From JBHJGM01 sp050331815 (GTDB taxonomy: Bacteria > Verrucomicrobiota > Verrucomicrobiia > Opitutales > JBHJGM01): DNA of 64,000 bases. Under the pieces are notes generated by a model. The model did no database searches, was not told the DNA's origin, and saw only the letters and a program-made list of their open reading frames with translations. Shown piece by piece: positions 46,911-58,422 of this stretch (position 1 is the first letter of the stretch; each line of letters starts with the position of its first letter). A program made the translations under genes and the position numbers. The DNA is taken from positions 62,001-126,000 of the forward strand of contig JBHJGM010000001.1 of assembly GCA_050331815.1 (NCBI GenBank). The letters run 5' to 3'.

Positions 46911-47400
46911 CGTCGTTTCGCGTTACGGGGTGAAAAGAGATCCGTTACGCTGTGCCCGCACAGCAGGTGAGCCAAGGCAAATACGCCAGGCACAGCAGCC
47001 TGCGTCTGCGAAAAGAGGTCCTTTAGCCCTGTTCGAGCGAGCCTCGCGCAGTTTCAAAGCACTCCCCGAAGGTCCTCAGTCAGGTCTGGCTCAGGTGCCC
47101 AACAGCTTCTGCATCCCAGCCACCCGGCCACGAAGAGGGCTTGGGTAGACTCGAGATGGTGGCGATGCACATCCCAGGTGTCCACCGGGGCGGCGTCGAT
47201 CTGCCATCATTCAGTTGCTTGGGTGCAATCCAATCAACAAAGAGCACCGCATATGGGTAAAGTAAGGAAGCGAAGTTGTCAGTCCCAGCCGCTCCAAAGG
47301 AGTCAAGTCGCTAAACGGCTCTTCAAAAATCTCGTTGATTCGCGCAAACCCCTGCAAGCCTCCCGGCCAGCCGTGTGGCGTGTCGTCGCAACACCGACAA
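46911..47400. other. 490-base stretch without a convincing gene
   Basis: No ORF with clear protein character starts here. On the minus strand an open frame ending at TGA 47211-47213 and reaching back to about 47390 reads with plausible protein texture (GGLQGFARINEIFEEPFSDL, then TPLERLGLTTSLPYF) but has no good start, and neighbouring text continues in other frames. It may be a decayed gene between the winged-helix gene and the rhamnosidase gene, or chance in GC-rich DNA. I saw no RNase P, SRP or tmRNA signature. Confidence 0.35.
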
Positions 47401-47709
47401 CTAGCGCTGAATCATCGCGAGCAGATCGCCCACGCTGCAGTGCTTTTCCACTCGGTGGCGCAGCTTGACAGTCGGCTCGATGGTGTAGTGGTTGCGGCGG
47501 CCTTCGCGCTCGCGCTCGATCACCCCGGCCGCTTCCAGATCGGCCACAATCTTTTGCACCGCGCGCTCGGTGATGCCGACTTGGTCGGCTAGATCACGCA
47601 GACGCAGGTCAGGGTCTTGGGCGAGGCAAATAAGCACGTGGGCGTGATTGGTCAGAAAAGTCCATTGGCTGGTGGTAGAGGCACCCTCGGCTGATGAATC
47701 CATCTTCAT
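47401..47709 (-). CDS. Winged helix-turn-helix transcriptional regulator
   Basis: A 102-residue regulator that is almost entirely one winged helix-turn-helix: TNHAHVLICLAQDPDLRLRD, LADQVGITERAVQKIVADLE (recognition helix) and VIEREREGRRNHYTIEP (wing). The start may be the first or third codon (both ATG). No ligand domain is present. Compact MarR/ArsR-like proteins of this form are widespread and mostly uncharacterised. It sits alone; the bases upstream to the tRNA gene (about 200) hold no gene. Control of the rhamnosidase gene downstream is possible but not supported by any visible operator. Confidence 0.8.
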   Translation of the reverse strand: MKMDSSAEGASTTSQWTFLTNHAHVLICLAQDPDLRLRDLADQVGITERAVQKIVADLEAAGVIEREREGRRNHYTIEPTVKLRHRVEKHCSVGDLLAMIQR

Positions 47710-47914
47710 GGTCGGTTCTCAGTGGTTTGTTACACGAATAAATATTCAGGTTTCGGGATTCGCAACCATTTTGAACCAAGCCCTGCCGATTCTCCGGATA
47801 AACGTTGGTCCCGCACACTCAACGTCTCGACCAGCTGCGCACAGCCCTAAGCGGATTCGCTGGCTGGCTCATGGACCGCCGACAAACGGCAGATTGTTGT
47901 GCAGACGCACGAGA

Positions 47915-47991
47915 TGGTACCCGGTAAGGGAGTCGAACCCCTAACCTGCTGATCCGTAGTCAGCCGCTCTATCCAATTGAGCTAACCGGGC
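47915..47991 (-). tRNA. tRNA-Arg (anticodon ACG)
   Basis: Read on the minus strand from 47991, the sequence folds as a full cloverleaf. The acceptor stem GCCCGGT pairs with ACCGGGT (first pair G-U). The D arm is in AGCTCAATTGGATAGAGC, the anticodon arm GCTGA-CTACGGA-TCAGC gives anticodon ACG, and the T arm has GGTTCGACTCC. The CCA end is encoded (47915-47917) after discriminator A 47918. ACG is normally edited to ICG by TadA to read CGU, CGC and CGA. Confidence 0.96.
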
Positions 47992-48068
47992 TTACAAATG
48001 AATCTCTTAAAATACCGTACGGCGCGTCACTGACAAGCCTCATTTTGCAAACGCAGTATTAGTGAGCT

Positions 48069-48470
48069 TCAAGCTTCTGCGGCCAAAGCGGCGCGGCGTT
48101 TGCGGGCGGCGGAAAAACTGCGGATCGCGATCCCCATAAACAGCGCGCACAGCACAAGGGTACTAAACGGCGACCAGAACCGCAGCGTCGTTGGGTCGAA
48201 GCCGTTTTTGAGCGTTCCCATCACCAGACCCATGGTGCAGGCCAGGATGCCCAACAGCGCGACCATCGCTGCGCCATGCATCGCATGCTTCAAAAACTTC
48301 GGATTGGTGCCCAGGAAGCCGCAGATTAAAAGCAGCGTCCCGAAAACCGACGGGATCAAGGCGGTCTTGCTTTCCATCCCGCTGAGGACGTAGCCGCCCA
48401 CGCCAATCATATCCAACACAACGCCAATGCCGATGGCCGCCAGCGGCGCAATTTCTTTTTTCTCGCTCAT
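48069..48470 (-). CDS. Small integral membrane protein, four predicted helices
   Basis: A 133-residue protein with four hydrophobic segments (about residues 8-31, 37-54, 64-87 and 98-117), short loops and a basic C-terminus RSFSAARKRRAALAAEA, so both ends are probably in the cytoplasm. I do not recognise a family and see no functional motif. It lies between the tRNA gene and hpf on the minus strand, downstream of the hpf terminator, so it needs its own promoter or read-through. Confidence 0.7.
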   Translation of the reverse strand: MSEKKEIAPLAAIGIGVVLDMIGVGGYVLSGMESKTALIPSVFGTLLLICGFLGTNPKFLKHAMHGAAMVALLGILACTMGLVMGTLKNGFDPTTLRFWSPFSTLVLCALFMGIAIRSFSAARKRRAALAAEA

Positions 48471-48517
48471 GCGCCAAGAGTGCGCCGCGCCTGGCAGGGG
48501 TCAAGGCACCTCGCGGG

Positions 48518-48553
48518 AAAAGAAAACCGGACCCGCCATTGCGACGGGTCCGG
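48518..48553 (-). terminator. Intrinsic terminator of hpf
   Basis: CCGGACCCG (48527-48535) and CGGGTCCGG (48545-48553) form a perfect 9-bp GC-rich stem around a 9-base loop. Read on the minus strand, the stem is followed by TTTTCTTTT, 38 bases after the hpf stop. This is a textbook rho-independent terminator for minus-strand transcription. Confidence 0.85.
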
Positions 48554-48591
48554 CCAAAGCAGTCCTAAAAATTTTGAAGACGCCTGCCCGC

Positions 48592-48960
48592 TCAGGCCGC
48601 GCCGACTTTGGGCAGGGAGGCGGGCAGCTCGACCTCGTGGGTCTGCTTGCGCTTCACACGGTACATCCGCGCACGTCGGCGGAGCTTGCGGTCGAGCTTT
48701 TCGACCATCAAGTCGACCGATTTGTACAGGTCGCGCGTGGCTTCCGAAACAATCAGCGGCGGCCCGTTGATTTCGATGTGCCCCTTGGCGATAAATTCTT
48801 CTTCGCGCGTCTTGTTTTGATTGTATTCCAGTTCCACTCGCAATCGAATGATCCGCTCCTCGTGCTTGAAAAGTTTTTCGGTTTTTTCAAGGACTGCTTG
48901 CTTCATGGCCTCGGTAAGGTCGAGGTGAACGCCGGAGAGGATGACTTCGTTATTATTCAT
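48592..48960 (-). CDS. hpf: Ribosome hibernation-promoting factor (short HPF/YfiA type)
   Basis: A 122-residue protein with the beta-alpha-beta-beta-beta-alpha fold of the HPF/RaiA family: VILSGVHLDLTEAMKQAVLE, EKLFKHEERIIRLRVELEYN, IAKGHIEINGPPLIVSEATR, and DLYKSVDLMVEKLDRKLRRR. It would bind the 30S decoding centre and silence ribosomes in stationary phase. It is longer than E. coli HPF by a basic and then hydrophobic tail but lacks the long-HPF dimerisation domain. A clear terminator follows. It works in the same growth phase as the 6S RNA candidate at 258-449, though the two are far apart. Confidence 0.9.
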   Translation of the reverse strand: MNNNEVILSGVHLDLTEAMKQAVLEKTEKLFKHEERIIRLRVELEYNQNKTREEEFIAKGHIEINGPPLIVSEATRDLYKSVDLMVEKLDRKLRRRARMYRVKRKQTHEVELPASLPKVGAA

Positions 48961-49037
48961 ATCTATGCTTCGTCCTATTTACGGATTGATTTCGAGGAAC
49001 AAAAAACTAGTGGGGTACCGCTGCGCGAGGAACTGAT

Positions 49038-49841
49038 GTGGAGCCCATAGACATCAAACAATACGCGGCAGCGGTCATCACCGGAGGCTCATCTGGAATA
49101 GGCGCTGCATTCATCGAGCTGTTCAGCAGAATAAATACCCGGGCGTGGCTTGGCAACCTTTCTCGATCCGAGCCGCCCTTAGCCCAGTCCATTGCGCGCC
49201 TTTGCCACTTCCAATGTGATTTGCAAGAACGCGCGGCTATTCCCGAAACTTTCGAGCGAATTTCGCAAGCCATTGATGAAGAGACGGATAATGGACCTAT
49301 TTTGCTGGTCAACAACAGCGGCTTCGGCGCGTACGGACGCTTTCCGGAGCCTGTTTTGGAACGCCACCTAGACATGCTCGACGTCAATATATCGGCTCCG
49401 GTCCACCTGACGGGTCTTTTTTTACCACTCCTTTACAAACGCGGTGGAGCCATCGTCAACGTGGCCTCCACGGCTTCGTTTCAGCCATGTCCCTATCTGG
49501 CTACCTATGCCTCCTCGAAGGCGTTCCTGATGAATTGGAGCTTGGCCCTGAGCTACGACCTGGCCCCACGAGGCATTCAGGTGCTGTGTGTCTGCCCCGG
49601 GCCCACCAAGACGAATTTTTTCCGCGCCGCCGGTTTTGAAACCCCGCCCCCCCAGGGCGGCTCCGGGATGACCTCCGAAAAAGTGGCTCAGCAGAGCCTT
49701 GATGCGCTGGCCCGGGGCCGGAAGCTGGTCGTCAACGGCTGGAGCAACCGCCTCCTTGCTTTTGGCTCGACAAAATTACCGCGTGTTTGGGCCGCCGCGG
49801 CGGCCAAGGCTGCCATTGGTAAGTGGCGCGCCCAGCGATGA
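49038..49841 (+). CDS. Short-chain dehydrogenase/reductase
   Basis: A 267-residue classical SDR. The start is GTG 49038, with GAGGA about seven bases upstream. The NAD(P)-binding motif is AVITGGSSGIGAAF (TGxxxGIG); NNSGFGAYG stands where NNAG is usual; the catalytic Ser is in NVASTASF and the YxxxK pair in LATYASSKAFLM. PGPTKTNFF follows in the substrate loop. Substrate cannot be told. The C-terminus is basic and hydrophobic (WAAAAAKAAIGKWRAQR). The stop overlaps the start of the pseudouridine synthase gene as ATGA. Confidence 0.9.
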   Translation: MEPIDIKQYAAAVITGGSSGIGAAFIELFSRINTRAWLGNLSRSEPPLAQSIARLCHFQCDLQERAAIPETFERISQAIDEETDNGPILLVNNSGFGAYGRFPEPVLERHLDMLDVNISAPVHLTGLFLPLLYKRGGAIVNVASTASFQPCPYLATYASSKAFLMNWSLALSYDLAPRGIQVLCVCPGPTKTNFFRAAGFETPPPQGGSGMTSEKVAQQSLDALARGRKLVVNGWSNRLLAFGSTKLPRVWAAAAAKAAIGKWRAQR

Positions 49842-50640
49842 GCGTCCCCGACTGGCGTCTGTATCCCACCTGGCAAAGCGAGCCAGACCGGGTCGACTTG
49901 GAGACGCTCCCCGCCTGGATCGTTCAGGAGGATGACGCCATCATCGCGGTCAACAAGCCGCCCTGGCTGGTCTGCCATCCTTCCAAGCACGGGCCGACCT
50001 CCAGCCTGGTCGGCGCGTTGCGCGCCTACACCGGACTGGAGACGCTGCACCTGATCGCACGCCTGGACCGCGAAACCAGCGGCCTCGTGCTCTTGGCCAA
50101 GCAGCGCCCGGCGGCCCGCCGCCTGCAGATGGCCCTGGAAAAACGCGCGGTGAAAAAACACTACCTCGTCTTGCTGGAGGGTGAACTGGGCGGCCCTGAG
50201 ACCATCGACCTGCCGCTGGGACCCGACCGCAAGAGCCCCGTCCACATCAAGCAGACCTGGGGCAGCGGACATGGCTTTCAAAACGCGCTAACCCACTTTG
50301 TGCCGCTCCACGCGACGAATGGGTTTACCCTCGCCGAAGTCAGACCTGAAACCGGTCGCAAACACCAGATACGCGTGCACGCGCAGGTACTCGGCTACCC
50401 TGTCGTGGGGGACAAACTCTATGGGCCGGACGAAACTCTCTACCTCGACTTCATCGAGCACGGTTGGACCGAACGGCACGCAGCCAGTCTCCCGCTTCGT
50501 CGCCAGGGTCTGCACTGCCACTCGCTGCGTTTCGACCTGGGCGAGGAATCGCTCAGCTTTGCGGCACCGCTGTTTTTCGACCTGGCCGGGTTCTGCACGG
50601 AACGCCTACCTGGCGCGTCAGCGGTGGTTGCAAATTATCT

Positions 50641-50644
<4 letters not shown>
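49838..50644 (+). CDS. RluA-family RNA pseudouridine synthase
   Basis: A 268-residue pseudouridine synthase from ATG 49838, overlapping the SDR stop. The catalytic motif is IARLDRETSGLVLLAK, with the aspartate of the family HRLDxxTSG (here ARLD). Other marks are AVNKPPWLVCHPS, ALEKRAVKKHYLVLLEGEL and EVRPETGRKHQIRVHAQVLG, followed by GDKLYGPDE. There is no S4 domain. The exact target uridine in rRNA or tRNA cannot be decided. Its stop overlaps the stop of the convergent ppc gene by four bases (TTAG at 50641-50644). Confidence 0.88.
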
Positions 50645-53388
<2,744 letters not shown>

Positions 53389-53549
53389 GAATGGGAAGCC
53401 GGCAGTCTCTGCGGATGCGGGGTACCGGGTCAAGGGTTCGGCGGCTCAGAGCAGGCAGCGGGCCAGCGGACTCAGGCACTTTAAGCTTTCGCCGGTCGGA
53501 GCGCCTTGACATGCTCCCGCCGCTTTCCGGGCATCTTCACGCTTTATCC

Positions 53550-54485
53550 ATGGACGCCACCGTTGTCATCACCACCAAGGACCGCGCGCCGGAATTGCGC
53601 GGGGCTTTGACGTCGGTCTTCGCCCAGGATGTGGCGCTGGAGGTGATCGTCGTCGATGACGGCTCCAGCGATGATACCACACCGATGGTCCGCAAGGAGT
53701 TTCCGCAGGTGCGTGTCATCCGTCACGAAACCAGTGCGGGGCTTGTCGAAAGCCGTAACGAGGCCGCGCGGGCGGCCAGCGCCCCCTTCATCTTCTCCAT
53801 CGACGACGACGCCGTATACACCGACCCCGGCACCATCCGCAAGGCGCTGGCTTATTTCGAGGACCCCCGCGTGGCTGCGCTGGCGCTGCCTTACGTCAAT
53901 GTCAAGGTGGGCCCGGAGGTGCTGACCGGTTGCCCGGACGACGGGGTCGAGTACGTCGCGTTTACGTTTGTGGGTACCGCCCACGCGCACCGGCGTTCGG
54001 TCTTTCTAGAGCTGGAGGGCTACCGTGGTTCGCTGCGGCATTGGGGCGAGGAGCGCGACTATTGCATCCGCCTGTACGACGCCGGGTATCTCGTGGCAAT
54101 GGCCTGTACTTCACCCATCGACCATTTCATCTCCGACAAGCGCGACCTCTCGCTGAGCCTGCGGCTGCTGTATCGCAACCAGATTCTCTTTCCGCTCACC
54201 AACGCGCCGTTCCCGGCGGCCTTCAAGCACCTGGCCCGCGCCTTTCTCTGGAACTGCAAGGAGGTGTTTAACCGCCCGGGCTACGTCGGCGCGTGGTTTC
54301 GCGCGCATGGAGAACTGCTTTGGGGGCTGCCCGGATTTTTGAAGCTGCGGGCCCCGGTGCGCTCCAAAACGTTTTCCCTGGCCATGCGCCTGCACCGGGC
54401 GGGTCCGACGCCGAAGGACACCATCGCGCGCGAACTGCCCGAGCCGAAGGATCTGAAGGCAGGAATCTCAGCCACTTCGCATTGA
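53550..54485 (+). CDS. Family 2 glycosyltransferase
   Basis: A 311-residue GT-A fold enzyme from ATG 53550 (MDATVVITTKDRAPEL); the open frame extends upstream but without similarity. Visible marks are VIVVDDGSSDDTTPMV (nucleotide binding), the DDD metal site in FIFSIDDDAVYTDP and the acceptor-side GEERDYCIRLYDAGY. A C-terminal part (FKHLARAFLWNCKEVFNRPG) may touch the membrane. A perfect TTGACA at 53506-53511 lies upstream, but no -10 box fits it. It stands first in a plus-strand group with an FkbM-type methyltransferase and a sulfotransferase, which suggests building and decorating a surface sugar. Confidence 0.9.
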   Translation: MDATVVITTKDRAPELRGALTSVFAQDVALEVIVVDDGSSDDTTPMVRKEFPQVRVIRHETSAGLVESRNEAARAASAPFIFSIDDDAVYTDPGTIRKALAYFEDPRVAALALPYVNVKVGPEVLTGCPDDGVEYVAFTFVGTAHAHRRSVFLELEGYRGSLRHWGEERDYCIRLYDAGYLVAMACTSPIDHFISDKRDLSLSLRLLYRNQILFPLTNAPFPAAFKHLARAFLWNCKEVFNRPGYVGAWFRAHGELLWGLPGFLKLRAPVRSKTFSLAMRLHRAGPTPKDTIARELPEPKDLKAGISATSH

Positions 54486-54541
54486 GGCTTTTCAAGTCCC
54501 GGTCGATTTGAGATTTTCTCAGTGGCAACTCCATCGCCTCC

Positions 54542-55324
54542 ATGTCTGGCACCCGCTTTTTCGCGCTTTCTTGTTTCTACGCTCTGTACGGCTTGGGCCA
54601 ACTGGGTCCGTGGGGCTCGTTCAAACTGATCCTGGCCCGCCACTTTGCCGGCGAGTGGAAGATCCGTCCGCGCGGCTTCAAGGCACCGTTGCATCTGCGG
54701 GGGAAGACCTCCGACGCCACGCTGCTGTACTGTATCTTTCTCAAGCGCGAGTACCGCCTGCCCAGCCAAGCTCCCGAGTTCATGATCGACGCCGGAGCCA
54801 ACATCGGCATGGCCGCTATCTTCTTCGCCCGGCATTACCCCGAGTTGAAAATCGTCGCCATCGAGCCCGAGGACGGAAACTTCGCCATGCTGCAAAAGAA
54901 CACTGCGGCATACCCGAACATTGACTGCGTGCAGGCGGGCGTCTGGTCAGAGTCGACCCGTCTGCGTATCGCGGACGATTCCAAGGAAAAGTGGGGCTTT
55001 CAAGTGGTGCCCGATCCGCAAGGTCCGATTCAGGCGATCGGTCTGCCGGAGCTGCTTGAGCGCCGCCACGCTCCGGAGTTGCGCACGCTGGTCAAAATCG
55101 ACGTCGAGGGCTCCGACCAAGCCATTTTCGCCGCCGATACCGCCTGGCTCAACATGGTGCACGATCTGTACGTTGAGGTGCATGGATCCTGGCGCGAGCT
55201 CTTCAAAGCGCTTGAGCGCTACGAGTACGACGCCCACCTCAGCTACGAAAACATCGTCTTCGAACTCGACCACACCCGCGTGCCTGCCGGTGCTGAGGCT
55301 TCGCTTAGTAACGTTGCCGGATGA
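54542..55324 (+). CDS. FkbM-family SAM-dependent methyltransferase
   Basis: A 260-residue methyltransferase. The SAM site is EFMIDAGANIGMAAIFFARH, followed by KIVAIEPEDGNFAMLQKN, and the FkbM-specific LVKIDVEGSDQAIFAADTAW lies near residue 190. Family members O-methylate sugars of polysaccharides and some secondary metabolites. The first 75 residues carry a weakly hydrophobic segment (FFALSCFYALYGLGQLGPWG) that may contact the membrane. The stop overlaps the sulfotransferase start as ATGA, so the two enzymes are made together and probably act on the same glycan. Confidence 0.87.
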   Translation: MSGTRFFALSCFYALYGLGQLGPWGSFKLILARHFAGEWKIRPRGFKAPLHLRGKTSDATLLYCIFLKREYRLPSQAPEFMIDAGANIGMAAIFFARHYPELKIVAIEPEDGNFAMLQKNTAAYPNIDCVQAGVWSESTRLRIADDSKEKWGFQVVPDPQGPIQAIGLPELLERRHAPELRTLVKIDVEGSDQAIFAADTAWLNMVHDLYVEVHGSWRELFKALERYEYDAHLSYENIVFELDHTRVPAGAEASLSNVAG

Positions 55325-56310
55325 ACCCGGTTGAACTTTGTCACAAATCGGGCCGGGTCCTGCGCAACCTGGCCTATGTCGATTTCGGCGCGCCTGAGGA
55401 TGCCGTGGTTCTGACGGGCGTGCCACGCAGCGGGACCACCTGGCTGGGTGGGGTGCTGCAACAGGGCAGCGGCTGGCGTTCCATCTTCGAGCCGCTATTC
55501 CCGCGTTACGTGAAGCAAAGCGCGCGCCTCGGCTACTATCCCTACAGCGAGGCGGACAGCGACGACCCGCTGCTGGAGGCCTTCCTCGCCCGCGTGCTGG
55601 CAGGGCGCATTCGCGGACGCTGGGTCGACCGTGACAATCGCAGCTGTATTTTCCGCGGGCGTCTCATCAAAGAAGTGCGCTGGAATTTCCTCCTGGGACG
55701 GCTGAACGCCAAATGGCCGCACGTGCGTATCCTCCTCATTGTGCGCAAGCCCATGCCGGTCCTGCGTAGTTGGCAGACCCTTGGCTGGCTGAGCAATCCG
55801 CAGCTGGCGCTCCAGAGTTTTGCGCTGCCGCACCTGCTGCAAGACCGCCGCTTTCTCAGAGCCTGGCCGCGCCTGGCCCAAGCGCTGCAAGACGCCGGCA
55901 AGGACAATGATCCGGTGCTGAGCTTCGCGCTGCAATGGTACCTATCGCTGGCAATTCCGATGGCGCAGTTGCCGGCCAAGGCCTACCGCATCGCGGCCTT
56001 CGACTCCCTGACCGCAGACCCTGAAACCCTTGGCGCGATCTTCGAATTTGCCAAGCTGCCCACACCCGAGGTGCCGTTTCAGGCGCTGGCCAAACGCCGT
56101 TCGAGCACGGACTTCGGCACCCAGGCAACCACCTCCGCTCAACGGGCGCCGGAGCCAGGGGAAGCCGCGTTGACAGCCTTTGCGCGCGCGGGCAACTTGC
56201 TGGATATCGCCACGGACACAGGCGCAGAGGCGGCGCGCTACCGAGAAGAGCCGCTGCGGGCCTGGAGCGCCTTTGATTCGAAAGCCTGGGCGTCTCGTTG
56301 GCGGGGATGA
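55321..56310 (+). CDS. Sulfotransferase-like protein
   Basis: A 329-residue protein with the PAPS-dependent sulfotransferase P-loop (5'-phosphosulfate binding) VVLTGVPRSGTTWLGGVLQ near residue 35, and the 3'-phosphate binding segment HVRILLIVRKPMPVLRSWQT near residue 135. It would transfer sulfate to a sugar or lipid hydroxyl. The C-terminal half is less conserved, as is usual. The start overlaps the FkbM gene. Together with the GT2 gene this forms a small module for a methylated and sulfated surface glycan, a trait common in marine Opitutae; the product is inference. PAPS synthesis genes are not in the window. Confidence 0.82.
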   Translation: MNPVELCHKSGRVLRNLAYVDFGAPEDAVVLTGVPRSGTTWLGGVLQQGSGWRSIFEPLFPRYVKQSARLGYYPYSEADSDDPLLEAFLARVLAGRIRGRWVDRDNRSCIFRGRLIKEVRWNFLLGRLNAKWPHVRILLIVRKPMPVLRSWQTLGWLSNPQLALQSFALPHLLQDRRFLRAWPRLAQALQDAGKDNDPVLSFALQWYLSLAIPMAQLPAKAYRIAAFDSLTADPETLGAIFEFAKLPTPEVPFQALAKRRSSTDFGTQATTSAQRAPEPGEAALTAFARAGNLLDIATDTGAEAARYREEPLRAWSAFDSKAWASRWRG

Positions 56311-56389
56311 AACATCCTCGCGCTCATGTTCGATTGGAAACGGTAAAAACGCGTTGCCGCTCAACCTAACCTTTGCCATCGAAAACTTC

Positions 56390-58219
56390 ATGCGTCTTCT
56401 TCGCCCCCAGATTCGGTGCGCCCGGCTGCTCCTTGCCAGCGTCCTGGCGACTCTTGCCAGCCTCGGCTCGGGGAACCTGAAGGCCGGGACCGGTCAGGAA
56501 ACGATCAGTCTGTTTGAGCTGACCAGCGACCCGACCACCATGCCGGTGGTGCACACCTACAAATCGACGCCCGAAAAGGATTTGCGCGCGTATGTGTACC
56601 TGCCCCAAGACTGGCAGCCCAGCGACGCACGTTCCGCGGTGATCTACGTGCACGGGGGCGGGTGGACCGCCGGGGTGCCCGCCAACCACGATTCAGACGC
56701 CAACTATTTCGCACGGCGCGGGCTGGTTGCGATCACCATCGAGTACCGTCTGAGCGCCCTGCCGGAACCAACGTTGTTCACGACATTGAGCGATGTGCGC
56801 TCAGCGATCCGCTGGGTGCGCCAGGAGGCGGCCAGCCTCGGCATCAATCCGCATCGCGTGGCTGTGGTGGGCGAATCCGCGGGTGGTCACCTGGCTGGCT
56901 GTCTGGCCCTGATCGACGGCTTCGACGACCCGGCAGATGATCTCACAGTCAGCGCCCTGCCAGATGCGGTCATTCTGCTCAACCCCATCATGGACATCCC
57001 GGACCTGCCCTGGCTGTTCTTCAACAACGCTACCAAGCCCTTCTTCCCGGTCAGCGGTTCCGCGCCCACCGTGCCGCCCGACCCGGAGGATACCTCAATC
57101 AACGGTGCCTGGCGTTTGTCGCCGCTGTACTACATCGGCGAGGGGCACCCGCCAACGCTTCTGATGCACGGCTCGAAAGATCCCGTGGTCGATTCCGACC
57201 AATCGGTCCAGAGTCACCAGCGTTTGCAGGCCAATGGAAACACCGCTTGGTTTTTCCTGGTTGAGGGGGCCTTCCACGCGTTTCCGCTGGCTTTTTCCGG
57301 TCGCGAAAGCGAGGTCGTCTGCGCCATGGCCGCCGTGGACGATTTCCTGGGCTACCTCGGCTTTCTATCGGGTTCGGCCTGCATCGAGCCGTTCAGCCTG
57401 AATCTGCTGGAAAATCCCGATTTCTCCAACGACGCGGCTTGGAGCTTGAACAACGGTGCCGCCATTGTAAACAACGGCCCGCAAAGCCGCCTGCAACTGG
57501 GTGCGGGCAACGCTGCGGCCACCCAGACAATCCGCCTGCTCGACTTCCCGTTTCACCCGACCGGGCTCGACAGCGAACGCTATCTGTTGCGCTGGTCGGG
57601 CACCTACGAGGGCGGGGGAGCCGAGGCGGTGCTGGAGCAGCTCGACACGGATGGGCTGCCCCTCGCCTCCGAAACGCTGCCGCTGGCTAGCGTGGCCTCG
57701 CTGACCGCGTTTGACGAAACCTGCCTGCTCTTACCGGGAACCCGTCAGGTGCGCCTGACCCTGGCCAAGTCCAACGGGGGCGGCCCCGCCTATCTGGATG
57801 CGATGAAGCTGCAGGTGAACACCCGTGGTGCGCCCGAATCTTATGCGGCCTGGCAAAAACTCCATTTTACGCCGCAGGAGCAGGTGCTGGCCGACCTCTC
57901 CGGACCCGGCGCCGGCGCGCCGCCGAATCTGATGAAGTACGCGCTGGGCCTGGACCGCCACGAGCCGACACTTGCACGCAACTTCCGGCAGGCTTTCAGC
58001 GATGGTGCGTTGAGCATGCGTTTTTATCGCAACGCCTTTCAATCGGACTTGAGTGTGCTCGCCGAATGGACCGCAAATCCTGCCACACCCAGCTGGAATG
58101 TGCTCTACGATTCGGACGCCTCGGTGCCTCCGAATGCGGCCTTCGAGCGTCACCGCGTGCAGGTGAATGCGACGGACGCCGCGGCGGCTTTCCTGAGGCT
58201 GAAGGTTCGCTCGAACTGA
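56390..58219 (+). CDS. Exported alpha/beta-hydrolase esterase with C-terminal accessory domains
   Basis: A 609-residue protein from ATG 56390 with a signal peptide (LLLASVLATLASLGSGNLKA). Residues about 75-330 are an alpha/beta hydrolase of the hormone-sensitive-lipase/BD-FAE kind: oxyanion motif YVHGGGWTAG, nucleophile S163 in VVGESAGGHLAG, D264 in MHGSKDPVVDS and H296 in EGAFHAFPLA. Residues about 345-480 look like a beta-sandwich carbohydrate-binding-type domain (NLLENPDFSNDAAWSLNNGA). The last 130 residues contain YAAWQKLHFTPQEQ and PPNLMKYALGLDRHEP, a module frequent at the ends of verrucomicrobial exported enzymes. Acyl-sugar or carbohydrate ester cleavage is likely; the substrate is unknown. 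Confidence 0.82.
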   Translation: MRLLRPQIRCARLLLASVLATLASLGSGNLKAGTGQETISLFELTSDPTTMPVVHTYKSTPEKDLRAYVYLPQDWQPSDARSAVIYVHGGGWTAGVPANHDSDANYFARRGLVAITIEYRLSALPEPTLFTTLSDVRSAIRWVRQEAASLGINPHRVAVVGESAGGHLAGCLALIDGFDDPADDLTVSALPDAVILLNPIMDIPDLPWLFFNNATKPFFPVSGSAPTVPPDPEDTSINGAWRLSPLYYIGEGHPPTLLMHGSKDPVVDSDQSVQSHQRLQANGNTAWFFLVEGAFHAFPLAFSGRESEVVCAMAAVDDFLGYLGFLSGSACIEPFSLNLLENPDFSNDAAWSLNNGAAIVNNGPQSRLQLGAGNAAATQTIRLLDFPFHPTGLDSERYLLRWSGTYEGGGAEAVLEQLDTDGLPLASETLPLASVASLTAFDETCLLLPGTRQVRLTLAKSNGGGPAYLDAMKLQVNTRGAPESYAAWQKLHFTPQEQVLADLSGPGAGAPPNLMKYALGLDRHEPTLARNFRQAFSDGALSMRFYRNAFQSDLSVLAEWTANPATPSWNVLYDSDASVPPNAAFERHRVQVNATDAAAAFLRLKVRSN

Positions 58220-58385
58220 TCGGGTTGTCTCCCGCGCGGGCTCCTTACAGGTAGTCGCCCAACCTGTTGTTTTTGAACGCCTAGGGAGAGTTTACGCCTG
58301 AACAATTCGCTGCAGATGGATGCCTTTCTTTGGCAGATAGAATGCAGACGAACAAGATGTCATTCTCAGGGGAGTTGAGAGTGCT

Positions 58386-58414
58386 TTATCAGGGAAAAGC
58401 TGAATACCTATAAT
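58386..58414 (+). promoter_or_regulatory. Candidate promoter P1 upstream of the PEP-CTERM gene
   Basis: A perfect TATAAT (58409-58414) is preceded after 17 bases by TTATCA (58386-58391, four of six consensus bases). Predicted transcription would start near 58421, about 80 bases before the ATG at 58502. Confidence 0.55.
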
Positions 58415-58422
58415 GAATTCCC

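Noticed and set aside
46911..47400. Housekeeping RNA (RNase P, SRP RNA or tmRNA) in the gene-free stretch
   Set aside because: None of the conserved cores of these RNAs is visible on either strand.
53506..53511. Perfect TTGACA -35 box before the GT2 gene
   Set aside because: No acceptable -10 box at 15-19 bases spacing; probably chance.
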